A model generated the notes under the pieces. That model saw only the letters and a list, made by a program, of their open reading frames with translations, was not told where the DNA came from and searched no databases. A program made the position numbers and the translations under genes. From contig CAXYYJ010000021.1 of assembly GCA_964293475.1 (NCBI GenBank), forward strand, positions 15,439 through 79,438: DNA of 64,000 bases, in the 5' to 3' direction. Of this stretch, positions 43,947 to 53,047 are shown in pieces. How positions within the stretch are numbered: the stretch's first letter is position 1; every line of letters starts with the position of its first letter. This DNA is from UBA12170 sp964293475. GTDB lineage: Bacteria; Bacteroidota; Bacteroidia; Bacteroidales; UBA12170.

Positions 43947-46514
43947 ATGAAAAACAAATCTTTCATCACCCTAATTTCGAATTATTTACCTATAATTCTA
44001 TTAATTCTATCTGGTGTTTTTCATATAACCGGCAAATGTCAGCAAAACAAGGGGCTTATTCGAAAAAATCTGTTTGAAAACTGGATGTTCTATTCCCCGG
44101 TTGATTCATTAAAATATCCCGCTAAAATCCCCGGTAATATTCACTCCGATTTATTAGCCAACAACCTTATAGCCAACCCTTTTTATTCAAACAATGAACT
44201 CACATTGAAATGGATAGAAAATGAAAACTGGACTTATGAAACCCAGTTTACTCTGAGTGATAGGGAGCTCAATTCAGGCTTTATCAATCTAACTTTTGAA
44301 GGATTGGATACCTATGCCAAAGTCTGGCTGAATAATAATCTTGTTCTGTCGAATGAGAATATGTTTGTGGCAAAAACCATTGACATTAAACCCTTTGCAC
44401 TTTTAAAAAACGAATTACGAATTGAATTTAAATCGGCCATAAAAACTGCAGAACCCATCTACGATTCTAACTATATCCGTCTGCCCGCTGATAACGATAG
44501 AAATACTAAAGCCACCAGTGTTTTTACACGAAAAGCCCCTTATCAATATGGCTGGGATTGGGGTCCGCGATTGGTGGGAGTTGGAATTTGGCGACCCGTT
44601 TTTCTGGAGCTTTCATCCAGGGCACTGGTGAAGGAAAACCGACTCTATCAAAAGTCTCTTAGTGAAGAATCCGCTGTTATTCATTTTGACCTAAATGTAT
44701 ATTCACCAGAGCCTTTTGATGCAGAATTAGAGATTTATAATCAGGACAATCTTCTAATCTCCAAAAAAATCACAATCCTGAATGGCGAAAATAACATCTC
44801 AGAGCTTTTCGAAATTAAAAACCCCAAACTCTGGTGGCCCAACGGCTATGGAGAGCCCTATTTATATTCCTTCACTGCAAAAATCAACTCTGAATCATTA
44901 AACTGGGAAAATATTTATTCCATTGGTTTTAGAACCATTGAACTTGAAAGAAAAAAGGACAGTATTGGGGAGAGTTTCAGCTTCCGGGTAAATAAAATTC
45001 CGGTTTACATAAAAGGTGCCAACTATATTCCGCAAGATGCTTTTCCTTCAAATACTACTGAAGCCGACCATGAGCAGCTATTATCGCTTGTTAAATCTGC
45101 CCATATGAATATGCTAAGAATCTGGGGAGGTGGAATTTATGAATCTGACGAGTTTTACAACCTTTGCGATAAATTGGGGATTATGGTTTGGCAGGATTTT
45201 ATGTTTGCCTGTTCTCTGTATCCCGCCGATAGCGCATTTTTGAAAAATGTTGAAACCGAAGCTGATTTTCAAATCAAGCGTCTTCGCGACCATGTCTCCC
45301 TGGCACTCTGGTGCGGAAACAACGAAATGAACGAGCTTTGGCACAATTGGGGATATCAAAAAGCCTATCAATATTCCGCCGAAGACTCAGCCAATGTTTG
45401 GAAGGACTATCAGAAGATATTTAATGTTCTGCTACCGAATATGATAAGTGAACTCAACCCCCAAACCGCCTATCTGGAATCGTCGCCCGTTATAGGCTGG
45501 GGCCATGAAGAAAGCTTGAAATCAGGCGATTCGCATTATTGGGGAGTTTGGTGGGGAAAGCAGCCCTTTGAGATTTACCAGGAGAAAATACCCCGATTTT
45601 CATCGGAATTTGGATTCCAATCGCTACCACATCTAAATACCATTCTTAGCTTCACCGACTCATCTCAATTGGAATTATTTTCGGATGATATGAAAGCCCA
45701 CCAAAAAAGCTCCATTGGAAATCAAACAATACTCGATTATCTGCCTCAATACTATCCTGAGCCCGATAACTTCGAAGAAATGATCTATATAAGTCAGCTG
45801 TTACAAGCCTACGGAATGGATTTGGCTTTTGTGGCTCAGCGAATGGCTAAACCCCGCTGCATGGGGACATTATATTGGCAATTGAACGATTGCTGGCCCG
45901 GACTTAGCTGGTCTTCAGTAGATTACCACAAACAAAAAAAGGCTACCCACTATATTGCCCAGGAAGATTTTGGAACCTTTTTGCTTCAATCGGAAATTAA
46001 AAACAATCAAATTTCCACTAAGATCGTTAGTGATAGTTTGCAGTCTGTTCTTGCCACTCTCAATGTGACAATTCTGTCATTTAAAGGCGATACCATTAAA
46101 ACTATGGTTGAGCCAATTATGGTTTCTGCAAACAGTGTCAATTCTATTAACCTCTCCAAAATAAACATCAGGCAGTTTAATCCGGGAAAAGCTTACATCC
46201 ATTCCAAACTTCTGATAGAGAATAAAATACTTACCGAAAGAATTGATTTTTTTGGGAAACCCAAAAATTTAAACTTACCTGAAGGGAAGTTAATTGTTGA
46301 AGAAACTGATGATAATGAATTCCTTATCAGCTCATCACCATCAGTCTTCCACTATAAAATCTACATGAGCACAAAGGAATTTGGCAATTTTGAACCCAAT
46401 TTCTTTCACCTCCTACCCGGCGAAAAGAAAAAAGTAAAATTTGTTTCTATCCATCCAAACACCAAAATCCAGAAAGAAAAAATCAGAATTCTTTCTTTAA
46501 ATAATGTGGATTAA
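43947..46514 (+). CDS. Glycoside hydrolase family 2 beta-mannosidase
   Basis: 855 residues from the ATG at 43947, with a signal-like N-terminus (hydrophobic 12-28). The GH2 layout is complete: N-terminal sugar-binding domain, Ig-like domain, TIM barrel, and C-terminal Ig-like domains. The acid/base is Glu460 in WCGNNEMNE and the nucleophile Glu554 in SSEFGFQS, almost the same numbers as in the Bacteroides beta-mannosidase BtMan2A (462/555). YQYGWDWGPRL and RIWGGGIYESDEFY are beta-mannosidase marks. It removes terminal beta-mannose from mannan oligosaccharides or N-glycan cores in the periplasm. Confidence 0.93.
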   Translation: MKNKSFITLISNYLPIILLILSGVFHITGKCQQNKGLIRKNLFENWMFYSPVDSLKYPAKIPGNIHSDLLANNLIANPFYSNNELTLKWIENENWTYETQFTLSDRELNSGFINLTFEGLDTYAKVWLNNNLVLSNENMFVAKTIDIKPFALLKNELRIEFKSAIKTAEPIYDSNYIRLPADNDRNTKATSVFTRKAPYQYGWDWGPRLVGVGIWRPVFLELSSRALVKENRLYQKSLSEESAVIHFDLNVYSPEPFDAELEIYNQDNLLISKKITILNGENNISELFEIKNPKLWWPNGYGEPYLYSFTAKINSESLNWENIYSIGFRTIELERKKDSIGESFSFRVNKIPVYIKGANYIPQDAFPSNTTEADHEQLLSLVKSAHMNMLRIWGGGIYESDEFYNLCDKLGIMVWQDFMFACSLYPADSAFLKNVETEADFQIKRLRDHVSLALWCGNNEMNELWHNWGYQKAYQYSAEDSANVWKDYQKIFNVLLPNMISELNPQTAYLESSPVIGWGHEESLKSGDSHYWGVWWGKQPFEIYQEKIPRFSSEFGFQSLPHLNTILSFTDSSQLELFSDDMKAHQKSSIGNQTILDYLPQYYPEPDNFEEMIYISQLLQAYGMDLAFVAQRMAKPRCMGTLYWQLNDCWPGLSWSSVDYHKQKKATHYIAQEDFGTFLLQSEIKNNQISTKIVSDSLQSVLATLNVTILSFKGDTIKTMVEPIMVSANSVNSINLSKINIRQFNPGKAYIHSKLLIENKILTERIDFFGKPKNLNLPEGKLIVEETDDNEFLISSSPSVFHYKIYMSTKEFGNFEPNFFHLLPGEKKKVKFVSIHPNTKIQKEKIRILSLNNVD

Positions 46515-46527
46515 AGGTTTAATAGCC

Positions 46528-47031
46528 TTAAACTTTAAATTTATAATGTAATTTAAAAAGCGCCTCGTTGGCTTGAACTATTTTCTCCTTTAGGTTTTCT
46601 TTATAAACCACATTCTTTTTCATAATGTCTTCATTTCCAACCGCAATGATTTGTGATGCAAGTATTGCTGCGTTTAATGCTCCATCTATACCCACAGTTG
46701 CGACAGGAATTCCGGGAGGCATTTGAACAATGGCCAACAATGAATCCAGGCCATCCAAACTTGCTTTTATGGGAACCCCAATAACTGGAATTGGTGTCAT
46801 ACTGGCAATCACACCGGGGAGATGAGCCGCCATACCAGCAGCTGCAATAATCACTTTGATTCCCCTGTCTCTGGCTCCTTTGGCAAAAATCTCAACCTCA
46901 GCAGGAGTTCTGTGGGCCGAAAGGGCATTTATTTCAAAGGGAATCTCCATTTCCTCAAAAAACTGGGCTGCCTTTTCCATCACCTTTAAATCTGATGTGC
47001 TCCCCATAATAATACTAACTAGTGGTCTCAT
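46528..47031 (-). CDS. purE: N5-carboxyaminoimidazole ribonucleotide mutase
   Basis: 167 residues. Class I PurE moves the carboxyl group from N5 to C4 of the aminoimidazole ring in purine synthesis. Motifs are IIMGSTSDLKVMEKAA at the N-terminus, SAHRTPAEV (catalytic His), AAAGMAAHLPGVIA and MPPGIPVATVGIDGALNAAILA. Length is standard. A TATTTTTG promoter element lies 23 bases upstream. purK is not adjacent. The 3' end is convergent with the GH2 gene across 13 bases. Confidence 0.95.
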   Translation of the reverse strand: MRPLVSIIMGSTSDLKVMEKAAQFFEEMEIPFEINALSAHRTPAEVEIFAKGARDRGIKVIIAAAGMAAHLPGVIASMTPIPVIGVPIKASLDGLDSLLAIVQMPPGIPVATVGIDGALNAAILASQIIAVGNEDIMKKNVVYKENLKEKIVQANEALFKLHYKFKV

Positions 47032-47053
47032 AGGCTGTTTCTAAATATTTTGA

Positions 47054-47061
47054 CAAAAATA
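47054..47061 (-). promoter_or_regulatory. -7 element TATTTTTG for purE
   Basis: Exact TAnnTTTG match on the minus strand, 23 bases before the ATG at 47031. Confidence 0.5.
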
Positions 47062-47180
47062 AGGGTTAATCCGTTTATCCATTTGTTATTTTTTAAATAT
47101 TTTCAATGCCTAATCGCCCTCCTTTCCAAATATCGATGGTCTTCCAAACTGGTTATTTTTTTTCATATTATTGTATTCAG

Positions 47181-47194
47181 AATTCAATTGAATT
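47181..47194. repeat. 14-base perfect palindrome between purE and the serine hydrolase
   Basis: AATTCAATTGAATT is its own reverse complement and sits in the divergent purE/hydrolase gap. It could be an operator, or chance in A/T-rich DNA. Confidence 0.25.
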
Positions 47195-47254
47195 GTTCGA
47201 AAAATTCCAGGTCGCGATTTAATAAATGTGACTTTCAATCTTAAAAAACAGAAA

Positions 47255-48388
47255 ATGAAAAAACTTTGGCGTATTCTGCTCACCATTATTATTGTTTTGG
47301 TCGTTGGCTATTTTTTCCTCCCCGCTTATGTTCAACAGGCATTAATCCATCAGACTCCTGATATTGATGATTATAAAATATTTCACAACCGAACCATCGA
47401 AGCCGGAACCCCAAAACCCTGGGCTCTTGATGAACAATACAACTCCTTTACAATTTCTGCCGAAGACCGTGCTAAAATTGAGTCTTTTAATACAGTGGCT
47501 TATTTGGTTATTCAGGATCAGAAAATTGTTTATGAAGAGTATTGGGACGGCTATAGCAAAGAAAGCTTGTCTAATTCGTTCAGTGCAGGTAAATCTGTGG
47601 TTTCTTTACTCATCGGCATCGCTTTAGACGAAGGATATATTAAAAGCCTAGACCAAAAAGTAATGGAATTTATTCCAGAATATAATACCGCTGAAAACAA
47701 GGATTTAACAATAAAGGATGTGCTTACCATGAGCTCTGGCCTAAACTGGGATGAGTCGTACAGCAGTCCATTCAGCCTGACCACTGAAGCATATTATGGA
47801 ACCGATTTACCAGCCATTATTAAGAGGTTAAAAGTTGTTGAACAACCCGGAAAGGTTTTTAAATATTTAAGCGGCAACACCGAACTCCTGGCCATGATAG
47901 TGCAATCGGCTACCGGTAAAAATATAAGCGAATACGCCTCGGAGAAAATATGGAAAAAAATTGGCGCTGAACATGATGCGCTTTGGAATCTCGACAGCGA
48001 AAATGGCACCGAAAAAGCCTATTGTTGCTTTAATACCAACGTTAGAGATTTTGCCCGCTTTGGCCAATTGATACTCAATAATGGCACCTGGGACAGCACT
48101 CAAATAGTCTCATCAACCTACCTGACCGAGGCCACTTCATCTGCCAGTTGGCTTATTGATGAAGATGGAAATACCGTCGATTATTATGGTTATCAATACT
48201 GGATTTTGCACCATCAGAACTTAACAATTCCCTATATGCGCGGAATTTTAGGGCAATATATTATGGCCATAAAAGACAAAAACGCAATTGTTGTCAGATT
48301 AGGCCACGATCGTAGCGATGAAAAAATCAATCACCACCCAGCCGATGTCTATCAATATCTGGATGTGGCTCTTAAAATATTGAAATAG
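47255..48388 (+). CDS. Serine hydrolase of the beta-lactamase / class C family
   Basis: 377 residues from the ATG at 47255; a GTG nine codons upstream is a weaker choice. An N-terminal signal anchor (about 5-24) precedes a penicillin-binding-type fold with Ser110-x-x-Lys113 (SAGK in NSFSAGKSVVS), a Tyr-containing second motif in FKYLSGNTELL, and DGNTVDYYGYQYWI, MRGILGQYIMAIKDKNAIVVRLGH near the end. Such enzymes are periplasmic esterases, D-amino peptidases or beta-lactamases; this one's substrate is not predictable. It is a single gene. Confidence 0.85.
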   Translation: MKKLWRILLTIIIVLVVGYFFLPAYVQQALIHQTPDIDDYKIFHNRTIEAGTPKPWALDEQYNSFTISAEDRAKIESFNTVAYLVIQDQKIVYEEYWDGYSKESLSNSFSAGKSVVSLLIGIALDEGYIKSLDQKVMEFIPEYNTAENKDLTIKDVLTMSSGLNWDESYSSPFSLTTEAYYGTDLPAIIKRLKVVEQPGKVFKYLSGNTELLAMIVQSATGKNISEYASEKIWKKIGAEHDALWNLDSENGTEKAYCCFNTNVRDFARFGQLILNNGTWDSTQIVSSTYLTEATSSASWLIDEDGNTVDYYGYQYWILHHQNLTIPYMRGILGQYIMAIKDKNAIVVRLGHDRSDEKINHHPADVYQYLDVALKILK

Positions 48389-48410
48389 GTTATTTATCAT
48401 CATTTCATGT

Positions 48411-48426
48411 TCTGCAAATATGCAGA
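48411..48426. repeat. Short inverted repeat upstream of icmF
   Basis: TCTGCA, 4-base spacer, TGCAGA, about 30 bases upstream of the icmF -7 element. It is a possible operator, or the end structure of the hydrolase mRNA. Confidence 0.3.
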
Positions 48427-48454
48427 CACCTATGGGTTTTTGATGGTTTTTTCC

Positions 48455-48462
48455 TATGTTTG
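48455..48462 (+). promoter_or_regulatory. -7 element TATGTTTG for icmF
   Basis: Exact TAnnTTTG match 41 bases before the ATG at 48504. Confidence 0.5.
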
Positions 48463-48503
48463 CATAGTAATTTTTCTACTCAAATCAAATCCAAAACATT
48501 ATT

Positions 48504-51500
48504 ATGAAAAGCAATATTTCTGTTTATAAACCAAATAATCACATCCGTATTATTACCGCCGCATCCCTTTTTGATGGTCACGATGCTGCAATCAATGTAA
48601 TGCGACGCATTATTCAGGCCAGCGGGGCAGAAGTTATTCATCTGGGCCACAACCGCTCGGTAGCCGAAATAGTTGATTGCGCCATTCAGGAAGATGCTCA
48701 GGCCATTGCAATAACCAGCTACCAGGGAGGACATAATGAGTTTTTTACCTATATGTTCGATTTGCTTAAGGAACGAAATTGCGAACACATCAAAATTTTT
48801 GGTGGCGGGGGCGGGGTTATTCTCCCCACAGAAATTGAAGAACTCCAGAATTACGGTATCACCAGAATATACTCTCCCGATGATGGGCGTGAAATGGGCT
48901 TGCAAGGAATGATTAACGATTTACTTGAAAAATCTGATTTCCCAACTGGCAAAAATGTTTCTTTAGATTTGAATAGGCTGAATGCCAAAAGCAATAAGCA
49001 TATTGGCGAACTCATTTCTTCCATGGAAAATTTCCCCGATGAAAGTGAGAATTTGCGCAAAGAAATTGAACAATTCGTAAACCCCAATATTCCCGTTCTT
49101 GGAATTACCGGAACCGGAGGAAGCGGAAAATCATCGTTGGTCGACGAGCTTGTTCGCCGTTTTCTCAGCGATTTCGACGACAAAACCATTGCCATAATTT
49201 CGGTAGACCCATCCAAGCGAAAATCAGGCGGAGCTCTACTTGGCGACCGGATAAGAATGAACAGCATCAACAATCCCAGGGTTTATATGCGCTCGTTGGC
49301 AACCCGTCAGGCCAATTTAGCTCTTTCACGCTATGTTGCCGATGCTCTTAACATACTAAAAGCCGCCCAATTCGACCTAATCATCCTCGAAACTTCGGGT
49401 ATTGGCCAATCAGATACCGAAATCACCGACTTCAGCAATACGAGTCTCTATGTTATGACTCCAGAATACGGAGCAGCTACACAACTTGAGAAAATTGATA
49501 TGCTCGACTTTGCCGATTTTATTGCCATCAACAAATTCGACAAACGCGGAGCCCAGGACGCGCTGAGGGATGTGAGAAAACAATACAAAAGGAATCATAA
49601 TGTTTTCGATACCGATGATAACAAACTGCCTGTTTTTGGTACTGTGGCATCTCAATTTCATGACTCAGGCGTTGTTGAATTGTACATTCATCTCATGGAG
49701 AAAATAAACGAATTAAGTCATGGGAATTTTGCCACCAAATTGAAGAAAGAAAATATCCATGAAAAAACTTATATCATCCCCCCACACAGAACCCGCTATT
49801 TAAGCGAGATTTCAGAAACAATCAGAGGTTATAATATCTGGGCACAAAAACAAGCTCAAATTGCTCAACAACTCCAGGGACTTTCCATGGCCAAGGAAAG
49901 TTTAGTTAGTTTTGGTGCAGAAAGTCAGACAATTGCCGATATTGAAAAAGCCATTGAACAAGTTTCTCTGGATTTTGACCCAAAAAACAAGGCAATTTTA
50001 GGCCAGTGGAACGAGAAGGTAACAGCATTGAATTCAGACGATTATGTTTACCAGGTCAGAGGGAAGGATATTCATGTGAGTACAAAAATCCAAACTCTAT
50101 CAGGTTTAAGCATCAATAAAATTGCTCTCCCCAAATACCAAAGTCAGGGGGATATTTTAAAATGGTGTTTGATGGAAAACCTTCCCGGAGAATTTCCTTA
50201 TGCTTCCGGCGTGTTCCCCTTTAAGCGCGAAGGCGAAGACCCCACAAGAATGTTTGCGGGCGAAGGGGGCCCCGAAAGGACCAACAAAAGATTCCATTAT
50301 GTTTCAAAAGGACTTCCCGCCAAGCGTCTTTCAACTGCCTTCGACTCAGTTACATTATACGGAGAAGATCCCGACCGCCGGCCCGATATTTATGGTAAAA
50401 TTGGCAATGCTGGGGTAAGTATTGCCTGCCTCGACGATGCGAAGAAACTCTACTCTGGCTTTAATCTGGCCGACCCTAAAACATCGGTTTCCATGACAAT
50501 AAATGGTCCTGCTCCTATTTTGGTTGGGTTCTTTATGAACGCTGCCATCGACCAGCAATGCGAAATATATATCAAAGAGCATGGTTTGGTTGAGGAAGTG
50601 AATAAGAAAATCGAAAAAATATATCAGGACCGCGGAACTAAACGCCCCTCCTACCAGGGTGAGCTGCCCGATACCAATAATGGATTGGGGCTCATGCTTT
50701 TGGGAGTAACCGGGGATATGGTTTTGCCCGCCGACATTTATAACAAAATAAAGGAACAAACACTGTGCAGCGTCAGAGGGACAGTTCAAGCCGATATTTT
50801 AAAGGAAGACCAGGCACAAAATACCTGCATCTACTCCACCGATTTCAGCTTGAAACTCATGGGAGATGTTCAGGAGTATTTTATCAATCATCAGATAAAT
50901 AATTTTTACTCCGTTTCCATTTCCGGATACCATATTGCCGAAGCCGGTGCCAATCCAATTACCCAACTTGCTTTCACTCTGGCCAATGGCTTCACCTACG
51001 TAGAATACTATTTAAGCCGGGGAATGGACATAAACAAGTTTGCCCCCAATTTATCCTTCTTTTTTAGCAATGGATTAGAGCCCGAATATGCTGTAATCGG
51101 TCGGGTGGCGCGGATTATCTGGGCCAAAGCAATGAGAAATAAATATGGTGCCAACAGTCGCTCCCAAATGCTCAAATATCATATTCAAACCAGCGGAAGG
51201 TCGCTTCATGCCCAGGAAATAGATTTTAATGATATCAGAACAACTCTGCAGGCTCTTTATGCCATTTATGACAATTGTAACTCCCTACATACCAATGCCT
51301 ACGACGAAGCCATTACCACTCCCACCGAAGAATCTGTTCGTAGAGCCATGGCCATTCAATTGATTATCAATCACGAATTGGGATTGGCAAAAAATCAAAA
51401 CCCACTGCAGGGTTCCTTCATTATTGAAGAGCTCACAGATTTGGTTGAGGAAGCTGTTTTGTCAGAATTCGACAGAATTACAGAACGTGGAGGAGTATTG

Positions 51501-51875
51501 GGAGCCATGGAAACCATGTATCAAAGGTCTAAGATTCAAGAGGAATCCTTGTTTTACGAGAATTTGAAACATAGCGGTGAGTTACCCATTATGGGGGTCA
51601 ATACGTTTCTAAGTTCTTTGGGGTCTCCCACCGTAATCCCACAAAATGTAATCAGAGCCCGTTTCGACGAGAAAGAGTATCAGATAGAAATGTTAAAACA
51701 TCTCCATAACACACACACAGATAAGGCATTAGATGCTATTTCAAAACTAAAACAAGTTGCTTCTGAAGGAAAAAACATTTTCTGTGAGCTAATGGAAACC
51801 TCAAAATATTGTTCCATCGGTCAAATTACAGGGGCATTATTCGATATTGGCGGTCAATATAGGCGTAATATGTAA
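48504..51875 (+). CDS. icmF: Fused isobutyryl-CoA mutase (IcmF)
   Basis: 1123 residues in three parts. First a B12-binding domain (about 1-140) with FDGHDAAIN (cobalt-ligand His) and GGGG. Then a MeaB/ArgK-like GTPase chaperone (about 190-420) with P-loop GTGGSGKS at 203-210. Last the adenosylcobalamin mutase domain (about 540-1123). At the two residues that set substrate choice, methylmalonyl-CoA mutase has Tyr and Arg; here they are Phe573 (VFPFKREG) and Gln772 (QAQNT), the isobutyryl-CoA mutase signature. It interconverts isobutyryl-CoA and butyryl-CoA, and related enzymes also take pivalyl-CoA. Butyrate kinase follows. Confidence 0.92.
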   Translation: MKSNISVYKPNNHIRIITAASLFDGHDAAINVMRRIIQASGAEVIHLGHNRSVAEIVDCAIQEDAQAIAITSYQGGHNEFFTYMFDLLKERNCEHIKIFGGGGGVILPTEIEELQNYGITRIYSPDDGREMGLQGMINDLLEKSDFPTGKNVSLDLNRLNAKSNKHIGELISSMENFPDESENLRKEIEQFVNPNIPVLGITGTGGSGKSSLVDELVRRFLSDFDDKTIAIISVDPSKRKSGGALLGDRIRMNSINNPRVYMRSLATRQANLALSRYVADALNILKAAQFDLIILETSGIGQSDTEITDFSNTSLYVMTPEYGAATQLEKIDMLDFADFIAINKFDKRGAQDALRDVRKQYKRNHNVFDTDDNKLPVFGTVASQFHDSGVVELYIHLMEKINELSHGNFATKLKKENIHEKTYIIPPHRTRYLSEISETIRGYNIWAQKQAQIAQQLQGLSMAKESLVSFGAESQTIADIEKAIEQVSLDFDPKNKAILGQWNEKVTALNSDDYVYQVRGKDIHVSTKIQTLSGLSINKIALPKYQSQGDILKWCLMENLPGEFPYASGVFPFKREGEDPTRMFAGEGGPERTNKRFHYVSKGLPAKRLSTAFDSVTLYGEDPDRRPDIYGKIGNAGVSIACLDDAKKLYSGFNLADPKTSVSMTINGPAPILVGFFMNAAIDQQCEIYIKEHGLVEEVNKKIEKIYQDRGTKRPSYQGELPDTNNGLGLMLLGVTGDMVLPADIYNKIKEQTLCSVRGTVQADILKEDQAQNTCIYSTDFSLKLMGDVQEYFINHQINNFYSVSISGYHIAEAGANPITQLAFTLANGFTYVEYYLSRGMDINKFAPNLSFFFSNGLEPEYAVIGRVARIIWAKAMRNKYGANSRSQMLKYHIQTSGRSLHAQEIDFNDIRTTLQALYAIYDNCNSLHTNAYDEAITTPTEESVRRAMAIQLIINHELGLAKNQNPLQGSFIIEELTDLVEEAVLSEFDRITERGGVLGAMETMYQRSKIQEESLFYENLKHSGELPIMGVNTFLSSLGSPTVIPQNVIRARFDEKEYQIEMLKHLHNTHTDKALDAISKLKQVASEGKNIFCELMETSKYCSIGQITGALFDIGGQYRRNM

Positions 51876-51888
51876 CCAAATTTTGAAG

Positions 51889-51921
51889 AAAAGATTAATT
51901 TCAATTCAAATTAATCTTTTT
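51889..51921 (+). terminator. Intrinsic terminator between icmF and butyrate kinase
   Basis: A perfect 13-bp stem (51889-51901 with 51908-51920, loop CAATTC) rich in A/T ends in five T residues, 13 bases after the icmF stop. It may end or attenuate the transcript before buk. Confidence 0.7.
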
Positions 51922-51957
51922 ATATTCGCTCATTGAATTCCTCCAATAACAATAAAT

Positions 51958-53040
51958 ATGATCTCAAAAGAAATATTGGTGATTTACCCTGAGGTAAATC
52001 AAACCAAAATGGCGGTATATCGTAACTCAAATATTACGTTTTTAAAAACCATAAAACACAAAACCGAAGATTTGCAAAAATTTGCAAACCTAATGGATCA
52101 AGTGGAGTTTCGCACAAAAGCCATCATCAACGAAATCAACGACAATGATCTCAATAAACACGCAATTGAGTTTATTGCCGCCCGGGGTGGATTGATAAAA
52201 CCTATTAAAATTGCCGGAGTTTATGAAGTTAACGAGCTGATGATAGAACATTTAAAAACTGGCTATCAGGGTGTTCATGAAACAAATATGGGGGGTATTA
52301 TTGCCGACAATATTGCAAAATTTCTTCCAAACGCAAAGGCCTATCTGGCTGACCCGGTTGTGGTCGATGAATTGGACGATATTGCCAGAGTTACTGGCCA
52401 TCCTGAGTTTGAGCGCAAATCAATTTTCCATGCACTCAATCACAAATACATTGCCCGCTCCTATGCCAAAAGCAATAATAAATGCTACTACGATTTGAAT
52501 TTAATTGTGGCGCACATTGGAAGTGGGGGCATATCTGTGGGCGCTCATAAAGGTGGTAAAGTAGTTGATGTTAATCAAGCCTTTGATGGTGCAGGCCCAT
52601 TTTCTTTAACCCGCGCAGGTACATTGCCTCCAGGAAAATTAGTGAATGTTTGCTTCAGTGGAAAATACACCAAAGAGGAAATCACCAGGCTGATTACGGC
52701 CAAAGGGGGAGTTATGGCCCATCTTGGAACCAGTAATATTCACGAAATCTATGAGCGAATAGATGCAGGCGATGAAAAAGCAAAATTTATTATGGATGCC
52801 ATGGCCTATAATGTTGCCAAACATATTGGAAGCATGGCGGTAGCGCTTGATTTTAAAGTGGATGCTGTTCTTCTTAGTGGTAGTCTTTTCAATTATTCAA
52901 GCTTTACAGATTATATTAGCACTAAAATTAAACCAATAGCTCCTATTGCACTATTCTCTTCAATTAACGACATGGATGCCCTTGCGATGAATGCTTTTCT
53001 GGCACTTAAGGGCGAAATTGATATTCACCAATATAACTAA
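51958..53040 (+). CDS. buk: Butyrate kinase
   Basis: 360 residues, the usual length, of the acetate/butyrate kinase (ASKHA) family. Motifs are LVIYPEVNQTKMAVY at the N-terminus, ARGGLIKPI, GHPEFERKSIFHALNHKYIARSYA, AHIGSGGISVGAHKGGKVVDVNQAFDGAGPFSLTR split around 185-215, and LSGSLFNY. It makes ATP and butyrate (or isobutyrate) from butyryl phosphate, or the reverse for uptake. The partner phosphotransbutyrylase is not in the window. Placed after icmF it suggests handling of both C4 acids. Confidence 0.92.
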   Translation: MISKEILVIYPEVNQTKMAVYRNSNITFLKTIKHKTEDLQKFANLMDQVEFRTKAIINEINDNDLNKHAIEFIAARGGLIKPIKIAGVYEVNELMIEHLKTGYQGVHETNMGGIIADNIAKFLPNAKAYLADPVVVDELDDIARVTGHPEFERKSIFHALNHKYIARSYAKSNNKCYYDLNLIVAHIGSGGISVGAHKGGKVVDVNQAFDGAGPFSLTRAGTLPPGKLVNVCFSGKYTKEEITRLITAKGGVMAHLGTSNIHEIYERIDAGDEKAKFIMDAMAYNVAKHIGSMAVALDFKVDAVLLSGSLFNYSSFTDYISTKIKPIAPIALFSSINDMDALAMNAFLALKGEIDIHQYN

Positions 53041-53047
53041 ATACCCT

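Noticed and set aside
43880..44077. A 65-residue frame in the GH2 leader and start
   Set aside because: It overlaps the GH2 signal region in another frame and shows no domain or start signal.
46505..46540. Weak hairpin between the GH2 and purE stops as a shared terminator
   Set aside because: The stem is A/T-rich with a bulge and has no clear T-run on either side.
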